A stretch of 64,000 nucleotides of DNA from Cinnamomum chago. Lineage: Eukaryota > Streptophyta > Magnoliopsida > Laurales > Lauraceae. The stretch covers positions 22,024,501 through 22,088,500 of the forward strand of contig CP142457.1 in assembly GCA_038049695.1 (NCBI GenBank), given 5' to 3'. The notes below the pieces were generated by a model. The model was not told the origin of the DNA. It saw only the letters and a program-made list of their open reading frames with translations, and did no database searches. This document shows positions 50,826-62,114 of this stretch, piece after piece. The number at the start of each line of letters is the position of its first letter. Positions within the stretch are counted from its first letter, which is position 1. A program made the position numbers and the translations under genes.

Positions 50826-53090
50826 AGTTGATCCCGGATATTTCTAGATGTTGCCTTTGTACACAGAGTCGCAAGAAACATACTGTGGAGTCAACAATTT
50901 CCTAGAGCCGCAAAGATTCTGCTTTAGTACAAAAGTATCGTACGTCCCGCGCGAAGTTCGGGTTTTCTCCTTTACAACCAGAGAACTCCCCGAAAGTGTT
51001 TACCATACCCAAGGTTCGCCCGAAACCCGTTTTAAACCGAAAAGTATCTCGAAATATCCTAAAAGGTGCATCTCAACCCAGAATACCTTCAAATGGATTT
51101 CGAGGCGTGAGACAAGAGAAGGACACCCGAAACCCCTTCTATAGTAAAACGTGATCCTGGAATTTTCTAGAGGGAGTCTTTGGACCAAGAGTCGCATTAA
51201 AACACAGTGTAGAGTCAACCATATTCTCGAGCCGCATAGATTGTGTTTTCGTACTAAAGGACCGTACGACCCGCACGAAGTACGGGTTTTCGCCTTTACA
51301 AACACTGAACTCCCCGAATGTGTTTTCTTTACCCAAGATTCGCCCGAAACCCGTTTTAAACCGAAAAGTAGCTCGAAATATCTTAAAGAGCGCATCTCAA
51401 CCCAGAATCCCTACAAATGGATTTGGAGCCGTAAGGAAAGACAGAGACACCCGAAACCCAATTTAGAGTAAAACGCAATCCCGGATTTTTCCAAAGGGAG
51501 TCTTTTGACCAAGAGTCGCATGAAACACAGTGTTGACTCAACAACTTTCTAAAGCCGAACAGATTATGTTTTCGTTCAAAAGTACCGTACGACCCTCGCA
51601 TGAAGTTCCGGTTTTCGCCCTGGCAAACACTGAACTCCCCGAAAGTGATTTCCACACCCAAGATTCACCCGAAACCCGTAGTAAACCGAAGAGTAGCTCG
51701 GAATATCCTAAAAATCGCATCTCATCCCAAAATCCCATCATATGGATTTAGAGGCGTACGATAAGACAAGGACACCCGAAACCCTTTTTAGTTTAAAACT
51801 TGATCCCGGATATTTCTAGATGTTGCCTTTGTACACAGAGTCGCAAGAAACACAGTGTGGAGTCAACAATTTCCTAGAGCCGCAAAGATTCTGCTTTAGT
51901 ACAAAAGTATCGTACGTCCCGCGCGAAGTTCGGGTTTTCTCCTTTACAACCAGAGAACTCCCCGAAAGTGTTTACCATACCCAAGGTTCGCCCGAAACCC
52001 GTTTTAAACCGAAAAGTAGCTCGAAATATCCTAAAAGGTGCATCTCAACACAGAATACCTTCAAACGGATTTCGAGGTGTGAGACAAGAGAAGGACACCT
52101 GAAACCCCTTCTAGAGTAAAACGTGATCCTGGAATTTTCTAGAGGGAGTCTTTGGACCAAGAGTCGCATTAAAACACAGTGTAGAGTCAACCATATTCTC
52201 GAGCCGCATAGATTGTGTTTTCGTACTAAAGGACCGTACGACCCGCACGAAGTTCGGGTTTTCGCCTTTACAAACACTGAACTCCCCGAATGTGTTTTCC
52301 TTACCCAAGATTCGCCCGAAACCCGTTTTAAACCGAAAAGTAGCTCGAAATATCTTAAAGAGCGCATCTCAACCCAGAATCCCTTCAAATGGATTTGGAG
52401 CCGTATGAAAAGACAGAGACACCCGAAACCCCATTTAGAGTAAAACGCAATCCCGGATTTTTCCAAAGGGAGTCTTTGGACCAAGAGTCGCATGAAACAC
52501 AGTGTTGACTCAACAACTTTCTAGAGCCGCCCAGATTATGTTTTCGTTCAAAAGTACCGTACGACCCTCGCATGAAGTTCCGGTTTTCGCCCTAGCGAAC
52601 ACTGAACTCCCCGAAAGTGATTTCCACACTCAAGATTCACCCGAAACCCGTAGTAAACCGAAGAGTAGCTCGGAATATCCTAAAAATCGCATCTCATCCC
52701 AAAATCCCTTAATATGGATTTAGAGGCGTACGATAAGACAAGGACACCCGAAACCCTTTTTATTTTAAAACTTGATCCCGGATATTTCTAGATGTTGCCT
52801 TTGTACACAGAGTCGCAAGAAACATACTGTGGAGTCAACAATTTCCTAGAGCCGCAAAGATTCTGCTTTAGTACAAAAGTATCGTACGTGCCGCGCGAAG
52901 TTCGGGTTTTCTCCTTTTACAACCAGAGAACTCCCCGAATGTGTTTACCATACCCAAGGTTCGCCCGAAACCCGTTTTAAACCGAAAAGTAGCTCGAAAT
53001 ATCTTAAAAGGTGCATCTCAACCTAGAATACCTTCAAATGGATTTCGAGGCGTGAGACAAGAGAAGGACACCCGAAACCCCTTATAGAGT
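50826..53090 (+). repeat. Units resembling the 26-40 kb dodecamer domain
   Basis: C starts 50823 (I type with aaacatactg), 51795 (R) and 52767 (aaacatactg plus extra T), with A starts 51146 and 52118. The 51146 A (aagtacggg, tttcttta, but cccagaatccctac) matches the A at 27220 and its counterparts, and the long A at 52118 has ccgtatgaaaagac. Dodecamer-specific tags ttcgtag and caactgg are missing, so this is a relative rather than a recent copy. From 52079 on it belongs to segment copy P2. Confidence 0.8.
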
Positions 53091-54710
53091 GAAACGTGAT
53101 CCTGGAATTTTCTAGAGGGAGACTTTGGACCAAGAATCGCATTAAAACACAGTGTAGAGTCAACCATATTCTCGAGCCGCATAGATTGTGTTTTCGTACT
53201 AAAGGACCGTACGACCCGCACGAAGTTCGGGTTTTCGCCTTTACAAACACTGAACTCCCCGAATGTGTTTTCCTTACCCAAGATTCGCCCGAAACCCGTT
53301 TTAAACCGAAAAGTAGCTCGAAATATCTTAAAGAGCGCATCTCAACCCAGAATCCCTACAAATGGATTTGGAGCCGTAAGGAAAGACAGAGACACCCGAA
53401 ACCCCATTTAGAGTAAAACGCAATCCCGGATTTTTCCAAAGGGAGTCTTTGGACCAAGAGTCGCATGAAACACAATGTTGACTCAACAACTTTCTAGAGT
53501 CGCACAGATTATATTTTCGTTCAAAAGTACCGTACGACCCTCGCATGAAGTTCCGGTTTTCGCCCTAGCAAACACTTAACTCCCCGAAAGTGATTTCCAC
53601 ACTCAAGATTCACCCGAAACCCGTAGTAAACCGAAGAGTAGCTCGGAATATTCTAAAAATCGCATCTCATCCCAAAATCCCTTAATATGAATTTAGAGGC
53701 GTACGATAAGACAAGGACACCCGAAACCCTTTTTATTTTAAAACTTGATCCCGGATATTTCTAGATGTTGCCTTTTTACAAAGAGTCGCAAGAAACACAG
53801 TGTGGAGTCAACAATTTCCTAGAGCCGAAAAGATTATGCTTTAGTACAAAAGTATCGTACGTCCCGCGCGAAGTTCGGGTTTTCTCCTTTACGACCAGAG
53901 AACTCCCCGAAATTGTTTACCATACCCAACGTTCGCCCGAAACCCGTTTTAAACCGAAAAGTAGCTCGAAATATCTTAAAGAGCTCATCTCAACCCAGAA
54001 TCCCTTCAAATGGATTTGGAGCCGTAAGGAAAGACAGAGACACCTGAAACCCCATTTAGAGTAAAACGCAATCCCGGAGTTTTCCAAAGGGAGTCTTTGG
54101 ATTAAGAGTCGCATGAAACACAGTGTTGAGTAAACAACTTTCTAGAGCCGCACAGATTATGTTTTCGTTCAAAAGTACCGTAATACCCTCGCACGAAGTT
54201 CCGGTTTTCGCCCTAGCAAACACAGAACTCCCCGAAAGTGATTTCCACACTCAAGATTCACCCGAAACCCGTAGTAAACCGAAGAGTAGCTCGGAATATC
54301 CTAAAAATCGCATCTCATCCCAAAATCCCTTAATATGGATTTAGAGGCGTACGATAAGACAAGGACAACCGAAACCCTTTTTATTTTAAAACTTGATCCC
54401 GGATATTTCTAGATGTTGCCTTTTTACACAGAGTCGCTAGAAACACAGTGTGGAGTCAACAATTTCCTAGAGCCGCAAAGATTCTGCTTTAGTACAAAAG
54501 TATCGTACGTCCCGCGCGAAGTTCGGGTTTTCTCCTTTACAACCAGAGAACTCCCCGAAAGTGTTTACCATACCCAAGGTTCGCCCGAAACCCGTTTTAA
54601 ACCGAAAAGTTGCTCGAAATATCCTAAAAGGTGCATCTCAACCCAGAATACCTTCAAATGGATTTCGAGGCGTGAGACAAGAGAAGGACACCCGAAACCC
54701 CTTCTATAGT
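53091..54710 (+). repeat. Irregular pentameric unit A-B-C/A-B-C, copy 3
   Basis: 1620 bp with the C/A hybrid at 53740-54062 and B at 54063. It is nearly identical to 40829-42448. A change to cacttaac at about 53577 in the first B puts a stop in a frame that is open in other copies, without any sign of counter-selection. Confidence 0.9.
53740..54062 (+). repeat. C/A hybrid monomer, copy 3
   Basis: Same joined structure as the hybrids at 656-978 and 41478-41800, with tgtggagtc and ccataccc as in the first copy. Confidence 0.87.
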
Positions 54711-57403
54711 AAAACGTGATCCTGGAATTTTCTAGAGGGAGTCTTTGGACCAAGAGTCGCATTAAAACACAGTGTAGAGTCAGCCATATTCTCGAGCCGC
54801 ATAGATTGTGTTTTCGTACTAAAGGACCGTACGACCCGCACGAAGTTCGGGTTTTCGCCTTTACAAACACTGAACTCCCCGAATGTGTTTTCCTTACCCA
54901 AGATTCGCCCGAAACCCGTTTTAAACCGAAAAGTAGCTCGAAATATCTTAAAGAGCGCATCTCAACCCAGAATCCCTTCAAATGGATTTGGAGCCGTAAG
55001 GAAAGACAGAGACACCCGAAACCCAATTTAGAGTAAAACGCAATCCCGGATTTTTCCAAAGGGAGTCTTTGGACCAAGAGTCGCATGAAACACAGTGTTG
55101 ACTCAACAACTTTCTAGAGCCGCACAGATTATGTTTTCGTTCAAAAGTACCGTACGACCCTCGCATGAAGTTCCGTTTTTCGCCCTAGCAAACACTGAAC
55201 TCCCCGAAAGTGATTTCCACACCCAAGATTCACCCGAAACCCGTAGTAAACCGAAGACTAGCTCGGAATATCCTAAAAATCGCATCTCATCCCAAAATCC
55301 CAAAATATGGATTTAGAGACGTACGATAAGACAAGGACACCCGAAAACCTTTTTATTTTAAAACTTGATCCCGGATATTTCTAGATGTTGCCTTTGTACA
55401 CAGAGTCGCAAGAAACACAGTGTGGAGTTAACAATTTCCTAGAGCCGCAAAGATTCTGCTTTAGTACAAAAGTATCGTACGTCCCGCGCGAAGTTCGGGT
55501 TTTCTCCTTTACAACCAGAGAACTCCCCGAAAGTGTTTACCATACCCAAGGTTCCCCCGAAACCCGTTTTAAACCGAAAAGTATCTCGAAATATCCTAAA
55601 AGGTGCATCTCAACCCAGAATACCTTCAAATGGATTTCGAGGCGTGAGACAAGAGAAGGACACCCGAAACCCCTTCTATAGTAAAACGTGATCCTGGAAT
55701 TTTCTAGAGGGAGTCTTTAGACCAAGAGTCGCATTAAAACACAGTGTAGAGTCAGCCATATTCTCGAGCCGCATAGATTGTGTTTTCGTACTAAAGGACC
55801 GTACGACCCGCACTAAGTTCGCGTTTTCGCCTTTACAAACACTGAACTCCCCGAATGTGTTTTCCTTACCCAAGATTCGCCCGAAACCCGTTTTAAACCG
55901 AAAAGTAGCTCGAAATATCTTAAAGAGCGCATCTCAACCCAGAATCCCTTCAAATGGATTTGGAGCCGTAAGGAAAGACAGAGACACCCGAAACCAAATT
56001 TAGAGTAAAACGCAATCCCGGATTTTTCCAAAGGGAGTCTTTGGACCAAGAGTCGCATGAAACACAGTGTTGACTCAACAACTTTCTAGAGCCGCACAGA
56101 TTATGTTTTCGTTCAAAAGTACCGTACGACCTCGCATGAAGTTCCGGTTTTCGCCCTAGCAAACACTGAACTCCCCGAAAGTGATTTCCACACCCAAGAT
56201 TCACCCGAAACCCGTAGTAAACCGAAGAGTAGCTCGGAATATCCTAAAAATCGCATCTCATCCCAAAATCCCATCATATGGATTTAGAGGCGTACGATAA
56301 GACAAGGACACCCGAAACCCTTTTTAGTTTAAAACTTGATCCCGGATATTTCTAGATGTTGCCTTTGTACACAGAGTCGCAAGAAACACAGTGTGGAGTA
56401 AACAATTTCCTAGAGCCGCAAAGATTCTGCTTTAGTACAAAAGTATCGTACGTCCCGCGCGAAGTTCGGGTTTTCTCCTTTACAACCAGAGAACTCCCCG
56501 AAAGTGTTTACCATACCCAAGGTTCGCCCTAAACCCGTTTTAAACCGAAAAGTAGCTCAAAATATCCTAAAAGGTGCATCTCAACACAGAATACCTTCAA
56601 ACGGATTTCGAGGCGTGAGACAAGAGAAGGACACCTGAAACCCCTTCTAGAGTAAAACGTGATCCTGGAATTTTCTAGAGGGAGTCTTTGGACCAAGAGT
56701 CGCATTAAAACACAGTGTAGAGTCATCCATATTCTCGAGCCGCATAGATTGTGTTTTCGTACTAAAGGACCGTACGACCCGCACGAAGTTCGGGTTTTCG
56801 CCATTACAAACACTGAACTCCCCGAATGTGTTTTCCTTACCCAAGATTCGCCCGAAACCCGTTTTAAACCGAAAAGTAGCTCGAAATATCTTAAAGAGCG
56901 CATCTAAACCCAGAATCCCTTCAAATGGATTTGGAGCCGTATGAAAAGACAGAGACACCCGAAACCCCATTTAGAGTAAAACGCAATCCCGGATTTTTCC
57001 AAAGGGAGTCTTTGGACCAAGAGTCGCATGAAACACAGTGTTGACTCAACAACTTTCTAGAGCCGCACAGATTATGTTTTCGTTCAAAAGTACCGTACGA
57101 CCCTCGCATGAAGTTCCGGTTTTCACCCTAGCGAACACTGAACTCCCCGAAAGTGATTTCCACACCCAAGATTCACCCGAAACCCGTAGTAAACCGAAGA
57201 GTAGCTCGGAATATCCTAAAAATCGCATCTCATCCCAAAATCCCATCATATGGATTTAGAGGCGTAAGATAAGCCAAGGACACCCGAAACCCTTTTTAGT
57301 TTAAAACTTGATCCCGGATATTTCTAGATGTTGCCTTTGTACACAGAGTCGCAAGAAACACAGTGTGGAGTAAACAATTTCCTAGAGCCGCAAAGATTCT
57401 GCA
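54711..57403 (+). repeat. Mosaic of ordinary HOR units
   Basis: A starts are 54711, 55683 and 56654. Bases 55204-55949 copy 44886-45631 (ggttccccc, cactaagttcgcg). The second unit lacks one C at about 56130. An R-type C from about 56331 has private gcccTaaacc and agctcAaaat changes, and the A at 56654 has gtcatccat and gccattac. The C from 57303 switches to segment copy Q2 at about 57404. Confidence 0.83.
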
Positions 57404-60400
57404 TTAGTACAAAAGTATCGTACGTTCCGCGCGAAGTTCGGGTTTTCTCCTTTTACAACCAGAGAACTCCCCGAAAGTGTTTACCATACCCAAGGTTCGC
57501 CCGAAACCCGTTTTAAACCGAAAAGTAGCTCGAAATATCTTAAAAGGTGCATCTCAACCTAGAATACCTTCAAATGGATTTCGAGGCGTGAGACAAGAGA
57601 AGGACACCCGAAACCCCTTATAGAGTGAAACGTGATCCTGGAATTTTCTAGAGGGAGACTTTGGACCAAGAATCGCATTAAAACACAGTGTAGAGTCAAC
57701 CATATTCTCGAGCAGCATAGATTGTGTTTTCGTACTAAAGGACCGTACGACCCGCAGGAAGTTTGGGTTTTCGCCTTTACAAACACTGAACTCCCCGAAT
57801 GTGTTTTCCTTACCCAAGATTCGCCCGAAACCCGTTTTAAACCGAAAAGTAGCTCGAAATATCTTAAAGAGCGCATCTCAACCCAGAATCCCTACAAATG
57901 GATTTGGAGCCGTAAGGAAAGACAGAGACACCCGAAACCCCATTTAGAGTAAAACGCAATCCCGAATTTTTCCAAAGGGAGTCTTTGGACCAAGAGTCGC
58001 ATGAAACACAGTGTTGACTCAACAACTCTCTAGAGCCGCACAGATTATATTTTCGTTCAAAAGTACCGTAATACCCTCGCACGAAGTTCCGGTTTTCGCC
58101 CTAGCAAACACAGAACTCCCCGAAAGTGATTTCCACACTCAAGATTGACCCGAAACCCGTAGTAAACCGAAGAGTAGCTCGGAATATCCTAAAAATCGCA
58201 TCTCATCCCAAAATCCCTTAATATGGATTTAGAGGCGTACGATAAGACAAGGACAACCGAAACCCTTTTTATTTTAAAACTTGATCCCGGATATTTCTAG
58301 ATGTTGCCTTTTTACACAGAGTCGCAAGAAACACAGTGTGGAGTCAACAATTTCCTAGAGCCGCAAAGATTCTGCTTTAGTACAAAAGTATCGTACGTCC
58401 CGCGCGAAGTTCGGGTTTTCTCCTTTACAACCAGAGAACTCCCCGAAAGTGTTTACCATACCCAAGGTTCGCCCGAAACCCGTTTTAAACCGAAAAGTAG
58501 CTCGAAATATCCTAAAAGGTGCATCTCAACCCAGAATACCTTCAAATGGATTTCGAGGCGTGAGACAAGAGAAGGACACCCGAAACCCCTTCTATAGTAA
58601 AACATGATCCTGGAATTTTCTAGAGGGAGTCTTTGGACCAAGAGTCGCATTAAAATACAGTGTAGAGTCAACCATATTCTCGAGCCGCATAGATTGTGTT
58701 TTCGTACTAAAGGACCGTACGACCCGCACGAAGTTCGGGTTTTCGCCTTTACAAACACTGAACTCCCCGAATGTGTTTTCCTTACCCAAGATTCGCCCGA
58801 AACCCGTTTTAAACCGAAAAGTAGCTCGAAATATCTTAAAGAGCGCATCTCAACCCAGAATCCCTACAAATGGATTTGGAGCCGTAAGGAAAGACAGAGA
58901 CACCCGAAACCCAATTTAGAGTAAAACGCAATCCCGGATTTTTCCAAAGGGAGTCTTTGGACCAAGAGTCGCATGAAACACAGTGTTGACTCAACAACTT
59001 TCTAGAACCGCACAGATTATGTTTTCGATCAAAAGTACCGTACGACCCTCGCATGAAGTTCCGGTTTTCGCCCTAGCAAACACTGAACTCCCCGAAAGTG
59101 ATTTCTACACCCAAGATTCACCCGAAACCCGTAGTAAACCGAAGAGTAGCTCGGAATATCCTAAAAATCGCATCTCATCCCAAAATCCCAAAATATGGAC
59201 TTGGTCCCGGATATTTCTAGATGTTGCCTTTGTACACAGAGTCGCAAGAAACACAGTGTGGAGTCAACAATTTCCTAGAGCCGCAAAGATTCTGCTTTAG
59301 TACAAAAGTATCGTACGTCCCGCGCGAAGTTCGGGTTTTCTCCTTTACAACCAGAGAACTCCCCGAAAGTGTTTACCATACCCAAGGTTCGCCCGAAACC
59401 CGTTTTAAACCGAAAAGTAGCTTGAAATATCCTAAATGGTGCATCTCAACCCAGAATACCCTCAAATGGATATCGAGGCGTGAGACAAGAGAAGGACACC
59501 CGAAACCCCTTCTATAGTAAAACGTGATCCTGGAATTTTCTAGAGGGAGTCTTTGGACCAAGAGTCGCCTTAAAACACAGTGTAGAGTCAACCATATTCT
59601 CGAGCCGCATAGATTGTGTTTTCGTACTAAAGGACCGTACGACCCGCACGAAGTTCGGGTTTTCGCCTTTACAAACACTGAACTCCCCGAATGTGTTTTC
59701 CTTACCCAAGATTCGCCCGAAACCCGTTTTAAACCGAAAAGTAGCTCGAAATATCTTAAAGAGCGCATCTCAACCAAGAATCCCTTCAAATGGATTTGGA
59801 GCCGTAAGGAAAGACAGAGACACCCGAAACCCAATTTAGAGTAAAACGCAATCCCGGATTTTTCCAAAGGGAGTCTTTGGACCAAGAGTCGCATGAAACA
59901 CAGTGTTGACTCAACAACTTTCTAGAGCCGCACAGATTATGTTTTCGTTCAAAAGTACCGTACGACCCTCGCATGAAGTTCCGGTTTTCGCCCTAGCAAA
60001 CACTGAACTCCCCGAAAGTGATTTCCACACCCAAGATTCACCCAAAACCCGTAGTAAACCGAAGAGTAGCTCGGAATATCCTAAAAATCGCATCTCATCC
60101 CAAAATCCCTTCATATGGATTTAGAGGCGTAAGATAAGACAAGGACACCCGAAACCCTTTTTAGTTTAAAACTTGATCCCGGATATTTCTAGATGTTGCC
60201 TTTGTACACAGAGTCGCAAGAAACACAGTGTGGAGTGAATAATTTCCTAGAGCCGCAAAGATTCTGCTTTAGTACAAAAGTATCGTACGTCCCGCGCGAA
60301 GTTCGGGTTTTCTCCTTTACAACCAGAGAACTCCCCGAAAGTGTTTACCATACCCAAGGTTCGCCCGAAACCCGTTTTAAACCGAAAAGTATCTCGAAAT

Positions 60401-62114
60401 ATCCTAAAAGGTGCATCTCAACCGAGAATACCTTCAAATGGATTTCGAGGCGTGAGACAAGAGAAGGACACCCGAAACCCCTTCTATAGTAAAACGTGAT
60501 CCTGGAATTTTCTAGAGGGAGTCTTTGGACCAAGAGTCGCATTAAAACACAGTGTAGAGTCAGCCATATTCTCGAGCCGCATAGATTGTGTTTTCGTACT
60601 AAAGGACCGTACGACCCGCACGAAGTTCGGGTTTTCGCCTTTACAAACACTGAACTCCCCGAATGTGTTTTCCTTACCCAAGATTCGCCCGAAACCCGTT
60701 TTAAACCGAAAAGTAGCTCGAAATATCTTAAAGAGCGCATCTCAACCCAGAATCCCTACAAATGGATTTGGAGCCGTAAGGAAAGACAGAGACACCCGAA
60801 TCCCCATTTAGAGTAAAACGCAATCCCGAATTTTTCCAAAGGGAGTCTTTGGACCAAGAGTCGCATGAAACACAGTGTTGACTCAACAACTTTCTAGAGC
60901 CGCACAGATTATGTTTTCGTTCAAAAGTACCGTACGACCCTCGCATGAAGTTCCGGTTTTCGCCCTAGCAAACAGTGAACTCCTCGAAAGTGATTTCCAC
61001 ACCCAAGATTCACCCGAAACCCGTAGTAAACCGAAGACTAGCTCGGAATATCCTAAAAATCGCATCTCATCCCAAAATCCCAAAATATGGATTTAGAGAC
61101 GTACGATAAGACAAGGACACCCGAAAACCTTTTTATTTTAAAACTTGATCCCGGATATTTCTAGATGTTGCCCTTTTACACAGAGTCGCAAGAAACACAG
61201 TGTGGTGTCAACAATTACCTAGAGCCGCAAAGATTCTGCTTTAGTACAATAGTATCGTACGTCCCGCGCGAAGTTCGGGTTTTCTCCTTTACAACCAGAG
61301 AACTCCCCGAAAGTGTTTACCATACCCAAGGTTCGCCCGAAACCCGTTTTAAACCGAAAAGTAGCTCGAAATATCCTAAAAGGTGCATCTCAACCCAGCA
61401 TACCTTCATATGGATTTCGAGGCGTGAGACAAGAGAAGGACACCCGAAACACCTTCTATAGTAAAACGTGATCCTGGAATTTTCTAGAGGGAGTCTTTGG
61501 ACCAAGAGTCGCATTAAAACACAGTGTAGACTCAGCCATATTCTCGAGCCGTATAGATGGTGTTTTCATACTAAAGGACCGTACGACCCGCACGAAGTAC
61601 GGGTTTTCGCCTTTACAAACACTGAACTCCCCGAATGTGTTTTCCTTACCCAAGATTCGCCCGAAACCCGTTTTAAACCGAAAAGTAGCTCGAAATATCT
61701 TAAAGAGCGCATCTCAACCCAGAATCCCTTCAAATGGATTTGGAGCCGTAAGGAAAGACAGAGACACCCGAAACCCAATTTAGAGTAAAACGCAATCCCG
61801 GATTTTTCCAAAGGGAGTATTTGGACCAAGAGTCGCATGAAACACAGTGTTCACTCAACAACTTTCTAGAGCCGCACAGATTATGTTTTCGTTCAAAAGT
61901 ACCGTACGACCCTCGCATGAAGTTCCGGTTTTCGCCCTAGCAAACACTGAACTCCCCGAAAGTGATTTCCACACCCAAGATTCACCCGAAACCCGTAGTA
62001 AACCGAAGAGTAGCTCGGAATATCCTAAAAATCGCATCTCATCCCAAAATCCCTTAATATGGATTTAGAGGCGTACGATAAGACAAGGACACCCGAAACC
62101 CTTTTTATTTTAAA
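57404..62114 (+). repeat. Segment copy Q2 (4.7 kb, offset 11289 bp from 46115-50825)
   Basis: Second copy of the 4.7-kb segment. Private changes include aaacatgatcc at about 58603 (CpG to CpA), ctagaaccgc at about 59016, ccgagaat at about 60424, cagtgaac at about 60975, tggtgtc at about 61206 and gatggtgttttcata at about 61558. The unit 58599-59518 is again 920 bp long. Confidence 0.85.
58599..59518 (+). repeat. Shortened HOR unit with the same 52-bp deletion, copy 2
   Basis: The join lies at 59199/59200 with the same flanking bases (atatgga then cttggtcccgg) as at 47910/47911, so both derive from one deletion event followed by segment duplication. Confidence 0.92.

Larger units (their letters stand above)
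52079..54782 (+). repeat. Segment copy P2 (offset 12262 bp from 39817-42520)
   Basis: Second copy of the 2.7-kb segment. It holds the C with an extra T at about 52914-52918 and the pentameric unit. After 54782 the A changes to gtcagccat and the downstream B differs, so the match ends inside the A monomer starting at 54711. Confidence 0.82.
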